Shown here in pieces: positions 1 to 10,491 of a stretch of 64,000 nt of DNA. The notes beneath the pieces were generated by a model. It was not told the origin of the DNA and ran no database searches. It was given only the letters and a program-made list of their open reading frames with translations. This DNA comes from Cryptomeria japonica (lineage: Eukaryota > Streptophyta > Pinopsida > Cupressales > Cupressaceae): contig NC_081412.1 of assembly GCF_030272615.1 (NCBI RefSeq), positions 694,218,083 to 694,282,082 of the forward strand, in the 5' to 3' direction. Position 1 is the first letter of the stretch; every line of letters starts with the position of its first letter. The position numbers and the translations under genes are program-made.

Positions 1-299
1 CAAAATGTAGACACCTAAAAATGGTCAACGCTTGCGGGATCATACTTTAACATTTGTGCATTGCCTCATTTTAGGTTTTTGCGTCGCATTAACATTTCTC
101 CTATTTCACGCACTTGGTTTTTATCATTTGCGAGCATCGAGTCATTCTTCTACATTCTTCCTTTATCTCACTCTTGAATTTGGTCTTGTTGACAACAATC
201 TTCAATCATGATTTTGATCAATCGTATCCTATTGCATCAATGTGCATGCTTATTTGTCATCATTTTGGACATCATCAATCCTAATTAGGGTTTTGTCCT

Positions 300-600
300 C
301 TTTTCAATCCTATCAATCTTGCGATCAATTTGTCATTGATCGTTGTCCTCTTATTAATCTTGTCGATTTATCATCAATCCTTCAATCTTGTCATTTTAAC
401 GATCGATTTGTCATCGATCGTTGTCATTGTTCGATCTTATCATTTTGCGATCAATTTGTCGTTGATCGTGGTCATTTTCAATCTTGTCGTCTTGCAATCT
501 ATTTTGTCGTCAATTCTTGTCCTCTTGTCGATCTTGTCATTTTGTGATTAATTTTGCTATCGATCGTTGTCTATCTCAATTATGTCAATTTGGATCAATT
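300..600 (+). repeat. 47-bp-type tandem repeat in D1 LTR
   Basis: Degenerate copies of a unit containing TTTTCAATCTTGTCAT, GCGATCAATTTGTC and ATCGATCGTTGTC follow one another. The equivalent array in the D2 LTR (37508-37745) is more regular with a 47-bp period. It lies in the upstream part of the LTR, before the TATA-like site. Confidence 0.8.
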
Positions 601-1214
601 TGTCATTGTTCCTCGTCAATTGGCGCATTTTTCAGTCAAATCGTTTATCACATTGGTCATTTATCAATCCAAAATCAAATCAAATCAAGTCAATTATCTT
701 TCAAGACCTAATTCGTCTTCTAGGGTTTTATGATTTATTCATTTAACCTAATTTGTCATTTCTTCTTCTAGGGTTACTAAATTATTTATTAATCCTAAGT
801 TACAATTAAATCTTTATTTAATTGGCTAATTATTCTTCCTCTTGTAAATTAATTAATAAATGACAAATTATTACTTAATTTACCTAATTTCTTCTAGTTC
901 CTAATTTCCTATTTTTCCCTCAATTTCTAATTCCTAATTGTCATCAATTTCAATATTTTCTAATTTTCTTATTTTCTAATTTCTTTTCCCTCCTATTTCA
1001 TCTCCTAATTCCATGGGAATGACATTTCAATTTGTCATAAATTGTCATAATTGATAATCAATCAATCTTGACATAGAATGTGTCATAATTTGTCATCAAT
1101 TATCAATCAATCAAATTGTGCATGGAAAGTGCATAATTTGTCATAATTTGTCATATTGATTTGCAATTTCCATTTGAATTGCATCATGCTAATCTTGTCA
1201 ATTATCCAATTCTT

Positions 1215-1222
1215 CTATAAAT
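1215..1222 (+). promoter_or_regulatory. TATA-like box of D1 LTR
   Basis: CTATAAATTGGATG is conserved in the D2 LTR at 38409-38417 although the surrounding AT-rich sequence differs. Its placement about 340 bp before the LTR end suits a retrotransposon promoter. Transcription itself is inferred. Confidence 0.45.
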
Positions 1223-1563
1223 TGGATGATTTTCAATCAAAGCTAATCTTGAATCGGAATCCTTAATCAAACTATCGAACTTATGCTTCTAGTACTCTTG
1301 AGCTTTTCATTAATATCCATCTTGCTTTCAATTGTATGTGCACTTGTAGGTGAGATCCACAAATCCATTGAAGAGGAAAGAAGAACAATGGAGCCGCATG
1401 GAAGGAGCATTCAATTCTACATTTGGTTTGCATAATCTTTCATTTTGAATGCTTTGTTTTCATATCTCTATTGAGTGTGCTTAGGATTAGATCATTGCAA
1501 TGAATGTGTGATTGAGCTATTATGTTTATCTTGTTTGTGATGATTCCTAATTCCGATGCTACA

Positions 1564-2622
1564 GTTAGGTCCTAGAGACAACTGAGAGGGGGGAGGGTGA
1601 ATCAGGTGTCTAATAAATTCAAACGAAAAACTGCTTAACCAACTTAATGCTTAATACCAGTAAACCAGTTAAGTATGCTGGTAGATAGTGTTAATAGTAA
1701 ATTGCTATACTGGTAAGGATTAATGCATGAAACATAAACATAAAGTCATCCACAAAACATAACACCAATATTTGTACGTGGAAACCCTATAAGGGGAAAA
1801 ACCATGGTGGGAAACCTTACCCACAATCAGATGATACTACTATAGATAGTAAGTGCACATAAATGGAGTCTGCACATGCAAAATGGCCAACAGCTTAGAG
1901 CTCACTGCTCAATCATAAAATGGGAGTCACACTGACTACAATTGGATGGCTAAATCCAATAAGAATGCACTGCACAAAATAGCATCTTTATATGCTAGAT
2001 TCAGTACCAGTGTAATGCTGATATGCTTCTACAAAAACCTAGCTTCATCTTCAACTAATGTCTTTGTGTATACCTCTGCTTAATTTCGCATATACCTTCA
2101 CACAACTCTTCTTCGCATTCCACACTTGATCTTACAAATAAGATCTTACATTTATACCATAACCTAAGACCAATTTTAGTAGTTCGGCTCTACAAGATAT
2201 TACAATAAAATTATTTTACAAACAATATAATATCCGATGCAATAACCAATTAAACATGTCAGCTTAATCCATTTATATCAATAGTAAATCATCTCCATAG
2301 TGTGTCATGCTGATCTGGAAAAGATAAACTTGCTAGTGTAACCCTAGATAACCTTGGACCTATTTGCCGGTAAAAGCAAATATGTAAATATGAATATACC
2401 AATGATTAATTCTTCAAAACAAAGTATCCACATGATGTCTTTGACATTGTGAAGTGTCTTCCATATCATTCCAAGTGCCGGTGTTCATTATATCCTATCG
2501 GTGAACCATATACTAGTAACTGTGCAATAGTTACTTGCTTGCGGGTGAATGTTGTTGGATCTCCAAAGTGCTAGTTTTCAGTAGGTGTTGACATCAATGA
2601 CAAAACCATACCAAAATACCAA
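1564..2622 (-). mobile_element. Copia-type LTR fragment (solo or truncated)
   Basis: Read on the minus strand, it begins TATTGGTATTTTGG, continues with a TTTTGTCATTGATGTC word, and ends with a C-rich CTCTCAGTTGTC block then GGACCTAAC. This layout is common in plant Copia LTRs. At its left it directly abuts the D1 LTR; at its right it interrupts C2 just after 2627. Flanks give no matching TSD (left neighbour is D1, right neighbour GTAAT), so it may be one LTR of an element cut by D1. No ORF longer than about 60 codons is visible. Confidence 0.6.
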
Positions 2623-2626
2623 TAGT

Positions 2627-4371
2627 AATCACTAGGAGGGATTGCTCTGGTAGATGCAAACCTATTTAGAACCAGTCTTTCTTTCTCAGGGTTGTTCTAA
2701 ATTACAACCTCCCTCTTTTCTTTCAATGTTTGCATCACATCCTCAAAACAAAGAATTAGGAGCTTTATCTTCTCTTCAAAAGGGTGAAAGCTAGACAAAG
2801 GGTCATAGCTAGTGTCGAATTGGTGTACAAAGTCTAAAGCCTTTTTGTAGGCCACCCACTTTTTCTTCCTCAACTCTTGCTCATCTAAATCAAACTCATT
2901 CCTAATGAGGTCTTTAGGAAACTGGAATTGGTGGGGTCTACCTCTGCATATTGCTCTCTTTCTGAACATGTCGTTGAAGAAATCTTTAGGGTCACCACAT
3001 CGAGATGTTGCAGTTGACAAATGATATGGTTGAAGGAAATCTTCAAAACACTTCCAACCTCCTTTAATTATCACAAATTGGTGTGCTATGGTAACTATAG
3101 GGAAAATGGTCCCTTTACCTCTGCCTGTTAACTCCGCCTCTTGCACACCACCAATCTGCCTAAGGATCTCTGCAATTCCCACTTTAAGAGGGACCTGATA
3201 GGGCAACAAAAATGGAGTGCTATTGAAGCCATATACTCTGAAAACTATGGAGACAGGGTATAAGTAGATATCACCCCAATTGTGGACAATTTTAACATTC
3301 TCAGCAAATTCTTTTGGCCTGATAAATTCCAAAAGAACCTTAGGAACTCTTGGATTTTCTACATAGATAAGAGTCCTAATCTTAGATGCAAAATATTTAT
3401 CAAACTTCAAGAAGCTTGCATCTTCTCTATCCCATGACAACACTGTACTCCATAACTGCACTGGCATCTTCTCTCCATTCTTCTCTTTCACAATATCCAT
3501 TCCACCTACAAAATAGTCACCACCTTTGAATAAAAATAAATGCATGAGGAGGGAGTACCATCCAAAAGGTCTATCCACTTTCCTATTCTTTATTCCTATG
3601 AGTCCTTCATGGATAGCATCAGTGATAAAGGAAGCATAATCAAAGGTCACTGCCAAAGAGGGGTTCAAAATTTGAGCAATCATTAGCATGTAATGAGTTG
3701 GCATATGTGCCTTAGCATCTTCTCCTAGAATTTAGCAGAGTGACCAATATAATCCTTTGGCCCTAAGGGTAAACAAATTTAAAGAAAAAGGCTCCTCGGT
3801 GTTGGGTCCTACAACTTTTAACCCGCCTATCTTCACAAAGAATTCTTTAAGAGGCCCATTTCTAAGGTGATTCCTCTGCACACTGTAAACTTGAGCTAGT
3901 GATTTAAAATTAATAGGCTCTAGAAAATTGGTAAACTCAAAGCCCAAAAGCATTTCTGAACTCCTCATTATTTATTTCAATGAGGGTTTTCCCACTTATA
4001 TCCTTAACACTTCTTGTGATTGGGTCATAGTTGTGTGCAATTTGAGTTAGGAGATCCACATCCATGAACACTCTGAGGACCACCAATTGGCCTACATCCA
4101 ACTCCTAGATACTGTTCATTTGGGTTGGGGAGTTTCTCATGCCAAATCCAACCTTAAGTAATCCCAACACAGAAAACCCAATTTGAGGGTCTCTTAGCCA
4201 GTTACCATTATCATATAATCCCTCTCCTAATTTCAGGTGAGGAGCTCTTGGCACTAGTTCTTTTAGCTTTTCTACCACATTAGTTGACAATGTCAACTAT
4301 TCAAGGAAATCATCATAGATAGCCCTTTCCTGGTAATTAACCTATCCTGAGTATTCTCTTTTAGGTGACAT
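2627..4371 (-). pseudogene. LTR-borne ORF of C2 (unknown function), truncated
   Basis: The start ATG (4369-4371) opens with M-S-P-K-R-E, matching the family C LTR ORF start M-A-P-K-R-E. Nonsense codons follow early (SG* and FLE*), and there are further breaks near 4100 and 3730. An uninterrupted 335-codon stretch (2697-3704) is very similar to the C protein: conserved blocks include LMIAQILNPSLA, KVDRPFGWYSLLM, VLSWDREDASFLKFDKYFAS, VHNWGDIYLYPVSIVFRV and PHQFQFP. Gln is retained at two positions that are TAG in both C copies (DEQEL and VHQFD). The C-terminal two thirds are cut off by the Copia-type LTR. I do not recognise a named domain. Protein-level conservation here contrasts with poorly alignable flanking LTR DNA, which suggests past selection on the coding sequence. 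Confidence 0.75.
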
Positions 4372-4571
4372 CTTAAAAAACTATGCAAGAAATTTAATTA
4401 CTAACCCCAATTGTTCTGTGATAAATCAAGACCCCAATTAAAACACACTATTAAGTAATTGCCAAACAAGAGTATAAGAGAACCTATTTTTTGCTTGAAG
4501 AAATCTGCTCTGCAACCGAACAAATTTTCTCTGCAAGTGCTTCTCTACAACTACTCTTCAAAATGATACCT

Positions 4572-4763
4572 TCATTCAATTGATGCAAAATCATATATGG
4601 TAGTCGGGCTCTTAACTGCGACATTGATACCGCATGCTTCGGTCATCCCTTCATAATTGAATTCATAGAAGAATTCAAAAATTTCGCTCCAATGGGTCAT
4701 AACATGCCTGTGTATTTTCCTTTTCGCTCTTTCACCATTTCGCAGAGCATAACATTCTAGCAA
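4572..4763 (-). other. Conserved leader segment upstream of the LTR ORF (possible exon)
   Basis: An open segment on the minus strand encodes WSEIFEFFYEFNYEG then ACGINVAVK, matching WSEKYEFSYEFNFEG and ACGINVIVK from the segments upstream of the LTR ORF in both C LTRs (41393-41590 and 55746-55943). Amino-acid similarity across diverged relatives suggests a short coding exon or upstream ORF. No splice link is proven. Confidence 0.45.
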
Positions 4764-5407
4764 TTTTGCTAAATGAAATCACACCGGCCATCCGATCAAA
4801 TGAAACTTGATCGGTCTTTACACTATTTTATCCTCTCTGCTTTTGCATCGGTCCCTACCTCCTTTTCGCCATTTCGCAAGCTTTATCCCCCAAGCACTTT
4901 TCTTTTGCGAAACTACGCCAAGCATTAGATGGAACTCTAACCGCCCAGCCTTTAACCCTTACCAAGGCTGTCAACTTTTTCACTAACCACGCCTCATCTT
5001 GACAGCTAATGGTTTTTCACTATTTTGCAGAGGCTAATCCACTTACACCTTTGGGCCATGAAAAAATGAGAAGCATTGGATTAGTCTTGAGATGAAAATC
5101 TTTTAAGTGAGACCTTCATTACTTACCCCACTTATTTACTGGTTAACAAATGCCACATGGCACTAGACCATTACCTCTGGGAAACTCTTCGGGTTTAGTT
5201 CAGAGTCAACCACGTGTCTTATTTCCTGCATAATTGTCGGTTACACCTTGGTGGGCCCTTAATCACCTTTTGAAACTATGTGTCAATCGACACATCACCA
5301 TTAACTTTACAAGAAGTAACAGCTATCACTCCATGTCATGCCGAGAAGAACCTCTTTTTCTCTTTCGCCATTTTGCAGGCCTTAATATTCATCTGATTTG
5401 TAGCCAC

Positions 5408-5412
5408 AAAAT
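5408..5412. repeat. Target-site duplication of element B (left copy)
   Basis: AAAAT here and GAAAT at 28779-28783 flank element B. Four of five bases match (AAAT), as expected for an old gypsy TSD with one substitution. Joining across it restores C2. Confidence 0.6.
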
Positions 5413-5432
5413 TGTTGTTCACCAAAAGTGAT
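5413..5432 (-). repeat. Terminal 20 bp of element B 3' LTR, separated by insertion of A
   Basis: TGTTGTTCACCAAAAGTG matches the start (plus sense) of the intact LTR at 24611. The remainder of this LTR resumes at 17814-17819 with AACCCAAGAAC on the other side of A. The intact copy reads AAAAGTGTTAACCC across this point. Confidence 0.9.
5428..5432. repeat. Target-site duplication of element A (left copy)
   Basis: GTGAT precedes the 5' LTR and TTGAT (17814-17818) follows the 3' LTR; four of five bases match. The insertion site lies within the element B LTR. Confidence 0.65.
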
Positions 5433-5449
5433 TGTAGACACCCAAAATT

Positions 5450-5680
5450 GTCTAGTCTAATTAAATAAATATTTTATTTATTTAATTATCTAATCTTAAT
5501 TCTTCTATTAATTAAATAAATCTTTATTTATTTAATTAATTCATTTATCCTCTTCTAGCCTTAGTTCTCATTTAAATAAATACTTTTTAAATTAAATAAA
5601 TATCTTATTTATTTAATTGATCCCACTTCTTCTATTAATTAAATAAATCTTTATTTATTTAATTAATTCATTAGCTTTTT
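5450..5680. repeat. Array of AT-rich palindromes in LTR A
   Basis: AATTAAATAAA and TTTATTTAATT arms recur as perfect or near-perfect inverted repeats separated by 2-4 bases, for example around 5513-5546 and 5637-5668. The same array is in the 3' LTR (17070-17300). Such sequence can form cruciforms or hairpins and lies upstream of the TATA box. Confidence 0.85.
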
Positions 5681-5827
5681 CTACTTATGACACATGTCAT
5701 TCATCTCTTAATTCATACACTAACTACCCCTTTCATTATTTTATTATTTCTTTTACCTACCCTCTAATCATAGCTGACCTCCTTTTACACCTCTCAATCT
5801 TATCCCTCCATTTCATATAGTGTCTTC

Positions 5828-5834
5828 TATATAA
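5828..5834 (+). promoter_or_regulatory. TATA box of LTR A
   Basis: CTATATAAGAGGATGC is an excellent plant TATA context and is unchanged in the 3' LTR at 17448-17454. A start site about 30 bp downstream would make R-U5 roughly 330 bp. Confidence 0.7.
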
Positions 5835-6196
5835 GAGGATGCTTCCTTCATTATCAACCCTAATGGTTCTATGCATTCTAATGAATCATCTTAATGACTT
5901 GACTACACTACGATCCTACTTGCAACCACATTCCGTTCTTTGTTGAGCTCTTGTGCACATAAAATCTGAGAGCAAATATATCAAGAAAGATCAATGGAGA
6001 TAGGAAGAATGGAGATCCAAACCCTATTGGACATGTGATGGTATAATCTTTGTGATTTCATTTGATTTGCATTGTCTTAGGTAATCTTCATATGTTATGG
6101 TGGATCTTTGTTGTTGTTAGGCTAGGGTTTTGTGGTTGAATTCATTTAGTCTTTCAATATCGTTATTATTGTTATCCATTTTCACCATATTCATTT

Positions 6197-6214
6197 TGGC
6201 ACGCCCGATGGGAC
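6197..6214 (+). promoter_or_regulatory. Primer-binding-site-like sequence of element A
   Basis: TGGCACGCCCGATGGGAC starts four bases after the 5' LTR, the usual place for a tRNA-primed PBS. I cannot name the tRNA with confidence. Confidence 0.6.
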
Positions 6215-6339
6215 TCTTGTCCTTTTTTGTATTTAACATCCTTATTGCAGATTTTGTGTTTTGAAGTTGCAGATCTGACATTTTTGATAGCATTTTTATA
6301 TTTTCGCATCTACGTACTTTCGGATCGCATTTTTGATTT

Positions 6340-6565
6340 TCTGGCGTGTCTGTGACATCTATAATCGTGTCTATGTTATCAACAAAATTTTATTTTGTAG
6401 ATTTTGGAAACTGCGTTTGTGTTCATAAGTCACGTCTGTGGTGTTTTTAGACGCGTCTGTGTCCAGAAGTTGCGTTTGGGTTCTGTAGCTGCGTCTGTGT
6501 CTCACAAAACCGCATCTGCATCACAAAGTCACATCTGTGTCTAAGGTAATCATGTCTGTGTGCAC
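6340..6565 (+). repeat. Leader short repeats of element A, cluster 1
   Basis: About eleven degenerate copies of a word close to GCGTCTGTGTC occur at intervals of roughly 20-25 bp between the PBS and gag. Variants include GCGTGTCTGTG, CACGTCTGTGG, ACGCGTCTGTGTC and ACATCTGTGTC. No ORF uses them. A second cluster lies at 7805-7990, and reverse complements sit at 16265-16525. Confidence 0.8.
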
Positions 6566-7364
6566 TGGTTTCCAATTTTGAGTTATTGATTTAGTTTTTG
6601 GTTTTGCATTTAAGGTTTCGGATTTGGTTTATTTTGAGCTAACATTTTCAGATCTAGCTAACAAAATTGGTGCAGCTTGTCTTGAAAGCAAAATCATTTA
6701 GTTGAAGGCCCCTATTTCACGAAGTTTTTTGGATCTAAAATTTATGTAACTTGTGTGTTTGCAAGAAGGGGTTATTATTTCAAACAATCCAAAGTACTAA
6801 TAAATCTTTTCAAACAATCAAAACTACTAATAAATCTTTATTGCAGGTCCTTGGCAAGGGTTTTTGGATTTTTATTGTGTGCCTTGTTTTCATAGACTAG
6901 AAAACACTTCAATTGGTGCTTTAAAATTAAATAATTGTCTTTTGTGTCTTGAGCAATAGGCTCTTTTTGTTTAATCTTTAGAGGGCCTATCTTCCCGTGT
7001 GGTCAATAGGACTACTAGTGAGAAGAGAACGACCCAAGTGGTAGCGAGGAAAACCCACCTCTTTCGAACCACTATAAACAACTGTATTCATGGTGAAAAC
7101 TATGGATAATGTGTGCTGATTAGTTCATACCGACACTATGTCTCCCCATTAACTCATTTGATCAAATTTATTTGATCAGTTGTAGGGCGTAACCCCTACT
7201 GGCTGGGAGCTTTCTATATTTATAGAACTGAAAGTGTCGCATGTATGGCCACATGAGCGGATGCCCTTACTAGCACCTTTTTGTTTTATAGGCCCAAATC
7301 CTTCTAGTTGTTGGGGCAGGAGGTCGGACCTCTGGTAGCAGCCCACACACATACGGTTCTTAGT
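6566..7364 (+). other. Element A untranslated leader, no gene seen
   Basis: AT-rich leader without a credible ORF. It contains CTTTAGAGGGCCTATCTTCCCG (near 6980), also found in the D2 leader near 39440, then GTGAGAAGAGAACGACCCAAG, which corresponds to the D2 sequence interrupted by C. Confidence 0.6.
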
Positions 7365-7545
7365 AGAGATACAAAGTTCACCATGGGGAGTTTTCGTGGG
7401 GACTGATGCTTGGCTGACCCAAGAAGTGAGTGTCGAGGGTGGAGCTAGTGAGGTCAAGCATCTAAGTATCCACTCTAAATAGTGTAGCCTCGGGGGTAAA
7501 ACCCCATGTGGGATCAACAACTATTGTCTTGGCCAGCCATAAGAA
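7365..7545 (+). other. Conserved non-coding leader module shared by A and D2
   Basis: AAGTTCACCATGGGGAG, GGGGACTGATGCTTGGCT and AAGTGAGTG blocks followed by a GTCAAGCATCTA-type stretch reappear in order at 61089-61255 in D2. The antisense 114-codon ORF over it is not conserved there. A structured leader function, such as packaging or translation control, is possible but unproven. Confidence 0.6.
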
Positions 7546-7804
7546 TTATGCTTGACTTATTTTAAATATTCAAAACATTCAAGACCAAACAGCAAAACAT
7601 TGTGTCTTTTGTGTCTTCAAGTGTATGCAAAACATTTTTACATCAAACAACACACTTTTCTTGGAGTCATTTTGAGTCTAGCCACTTGCAAACATTGGGT
7701 CTTCATCAACATTGTGTCCTCTTGTCACGAAAAATAGTCAAATAGTCAGATTTGGTCACAACAAAAATGACTTCACAGATTGGAAAAAATTGCACAAATT
7801 TTAT

Positions 7805-7990
7805 AGAAACGCGTCTGTGTCTGACATAATAGCATCTGTGTTGTGTAACCGCATCCGTGAAGAGCAGAAACGTGTCTGTGTTTCTAGAATCAACAGTGCA
7901 TTTTACAAAAATATCATAAGTGTGTCTATGTTAAACAGAACCACGTCTGTGTCAGGAAATCGCATCTGTGAAGTATACAGGTGCATCTGC
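7805..7990 (+). repeat. Leader short repeats of element A, cluster 2
   Basis: Around nine copies related to CGCGTCTGTGTC are spaced about 20 bp apart (for example ACGCGTCTGTGTC, AGCATCTGTGT, ACGTGTCTGTGT, CACGTCTGTGTC). They lie ~500 bp upstream of the gag start. Confidence 0.8.
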
Positions 7991-8481
7991 GTTTAGAATT
8001 GGAAAAATTTTACAGTCCAGCAAACAAGAGCAATCAGTTTCAGAATTCTTGAGCTTCCTAGGTCATTTCTCTAGGGTTTCATTTAGCATTCAACCTGTCT
8101 TTGGGTCTCACAAAATCCATCATTGCTTTACACCTTACATTACATTCACATTTGTCTAAACTTGAGTCAAAAGGTCACTTGCTTGTCCCCACTATACTTT
8201 GTCAGCACACTACATACAACAACACTTTGCTAAGTGGCCCCTCATCAAGGTCTCTCACCTTTGGGTCTCATTTGGTCTTACTTAGAGTCAAGGCCAACTT
8301 ACCTCATCAAGAGAAACTATCCTCTCTTTGGAAGTCACACCTACTCTACTACATACATACTTGGTCTTACACTTTGGACATTGCAAGTACACCTCAGATT
8401 CATTTACATTCCATCCAACTCTTAGTCTTCCATACTTTTTCCATTTTCATCTAGTCTCACACATCTCGATCAATACCTATC

Positions 8482-10491
8482 ATGGTTGAAACCCGTCTTC
8501 AAAAATCTAGGAGAGAAACTAAAGAGGCTCAAGAGTCCGCAAACATGAGTGTCTATGAGTATGACAATGATGTCTTTTTCAATACTGATCATACTACATT
8601 ACCTGACATGGATGCCTATAGAAACATTCCAAATGTTGAGAACATGGACACTACAAACAACAATGATACACACAATGATGATATGGACAACTTTTCAGTA
8701 CATTCAATAGATGTGGAAGAATCCATTATGAATCCCCATTTCAAACGATTGGTTGAGGAAATAATGAGGAGGGATAGAAAATACTTCTTACAAATGATGG
8801 CACAAAGTGGAGCCAAGATACCTCATGATTTTGACATGTCTCAAATAATGGAAAATCGACCTTTGCAACAAACTCACCTCAACATGGATCAAAGGAGGCC
8901 TAATAGTGGAGGCAATAGAAGACCACATATGGTGCCTGAATCACCATCATCTTTGTTTAAAAAACCAGAGGTCCCATACACACATGGTCAAGCATATGAT
9001 ACTCACCTTCGCAGACCATTATGGAAGTCTTATGTAGAGAAATATGCTCAATCACATATCAACGCTAAGGATCAACCACCAAAGCAATTGGATATTCAAA
9101 GGCATGCTCAAAATTTGGACACAAGGAAACCCCATGTCAAATTTGGGGGCAACAGATTAGAACATGACATGCCTGTAGAGTATGGTATACATGGACAAAA
9201 TAGATATGGCATTCCTCAACATGAATCTATACCAAGTGGTCCATATACGCAGTATCATTATATACCTCCTCCATATGAACATGTGTATGATCAATATCAT
9301 CCATATATGCAACATGCTCCTCCTACAATTGGCACCTCAAGCATAGGGTATGGTCTAAGAAGTCGATCTCCACCTAAGAGAAATTTGGAGCAACAAATCA
9401 TGGACTTACAAAAGAAAATGGAGGACATAAATACACCAAAGCCAACATACACAATGAGAGACATATGTCCTTATCCATTTGACAAGAGTATTCCAATGCC
9501 TCCATTTCCTACACACTTTGTGACACCTAAATTTGATAACTATAGAGGAAAAGGGGATCCTAAGGCACACATAAGACAATTTTTCACAGCTTGCATTGAG
9601 GTAGCAGCAGAAGAGACATATTTGATGAGATTATTCCCATAGAGCCTAGGCGATCAAGCTATGGAATGGTTCTCCCAACTTCCACCTAGAATTAAGTCAT
9701 GGGGTGACTTAGCAGAGGCATTTATTCAACATTTCTCCTACAACATAGAGACAGACATATCAGTCACTACTTTGTGCAACACCAAGCAAAAAGAGGGAGA
9801 GTCTTTTGCATCATTTTTACAAAGATGGAGAAATCTAGCTAGCAGATGCTCTTGTGAAATTCCACAAAAACAAATGGTAGAGATGTTCACACAAAATGTT
9901 AACAAAGACATTGGCTATGATCTAAGGAAAGCTTGTTTGTCCACCTTCAAGGATGTCATTGAAAAAGGCTTAGCAACAGAGAAGGTCCTAATTTAACAAG
10001 GAGTTATTAAGATATTCAAGGAAAACAAAGATGACTTTAAAGGAAAAGACAAGCCAAGATTTTGGAATAAAAACAAGAACACAGTCAATGATGGTGTTGT
10101 TGATGCCAATACAGTGCAACCCAAATTTGTTTTTTCTAGATCAAATCAGGTGAATACTCAAACAACTTCTAAATCACGAAGGAAGTATACCCCATTGGGA
10201 GAACCACTTGATTCAGTTTTCAAAAAGCTAGTGGCAAACAAGGTAATCACTATTCCAGATTTTCCTCCATATGAGCCAAAGGTCAAACCAAATTGGTGGA
10301 ATGATGATGAATATTGTGAATTTCATAAGAGAAAGGGTCATAAGACAGGAAATTTTCATCGACTGAAGAACATCATACAAGATCTCATTATAGAGGTGAC
10401 ATTGAGATTGAAGGACATTCCTCCAATCAAGAACATGAGATGTTTAAGGAACCATTCCCAAAGCATGACAAGGGAAAAGCTAAATCCATAG
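8482..10491 (+). pseudogene. gag: Element A gag, degenerate
   Basis: One frame runs from M-V-E-T-R-L-Q (8482) to 10491, broken by TAG at 9640 and TAA at 9994. The N-terminal ~350 codons are polar and rich in Gln, His and Tyr. A Retrotrans_gag-type domain follows (DQAMEWFSQLPP, SWGDLAEAFIQHF, FASFLQRWRNLASRC), about codons 330-500. A zinc-knuckle-like YCEFHKRKGHKTGNFHRLKN at about 10306-10365 has a non-Cys residue where the last Cys is expected. A frameshift near 10385-10440 moves the frame into that of the protease. Structural capsid function is inferred from family. D2 begins its own ORF with the related M-P-V-E-T-R-S. Confidence 0.85.

Larger units (their letters stand above)
6..1563 (+). 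mobile_element. 3' LTR of a family D gypsy element (D1), body lies left of the window
   Basis: The segment opens with TGTAGACACC and closes with GATGCTACA, so it has TG...CA ends. It aligns along its length with the 5' LTR at 37213-38744. The five bases before it (CAAAA) match the end of the tract that precedes the 3' LTR of element A (GGGGCAAAA then TGTAGACACC), so I read it as a 3' LTR whose element lies upstream of position 1. It holds a 47-bp repeat array, long AT-rich stretches with repeated TTTGTCATAA words, and a TATA-like CTATAAATT near 1215. No coding capacity is supported; short ORFs across 242-711 are products of the tandem repeat. Confidence 0.85.
2628..5412 (-). mobile_element. 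Left part of C2, a degraded LTR of a family C relative
   Basis: Minus-strand sequence matches the family C LTR (compare 41393-43580) through the LTR-borne ORF and its upstream leader. The partner piece lies at 28779-30038; element B separates the two. Similarity to C stops abruptly at 2627, where the Copia-type LTR begins. The 278-bp array of C is not present in this relative. Imperfect hairpins built from CCATTTCGCA and TTGCGAAAC words occur at about 4735-5390. Confidence 0.85.
5433..6193 (+). repeat. 5' LTR of element A
   Basis: It is 761 bp, the same length as the 3' LTR at 17053-17813. The first ~250 bp are a series of AT palindromes, followed by a CT-rich stretch, a TATA box at 5828 and a region ending ATATTCA. 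Confidence 0.93.

Noticed and set aside
242-711. ORFs across the start of the window and the matching set at 37462-37931
   Set aside because: They read through a 47-bp tandem repeat in an LTR. A 47-bp period shifts frame at every unit, so overlapping frames are all open by composition.
1564-2622. TSD for the Copia-type LTR fragment
   Set aside because: Left flank belongs to D1 and right flank is GTAAT; they do not match, so a clean solo-LTR insertion cannot be claimed.
7176-7520. Minus-strand 114-codon ORF in the element A leader
   Set aside because: It overlaps a conserved non-coding leader module, and the homologous D2 stretch (61089-61255) does not keep the frame.
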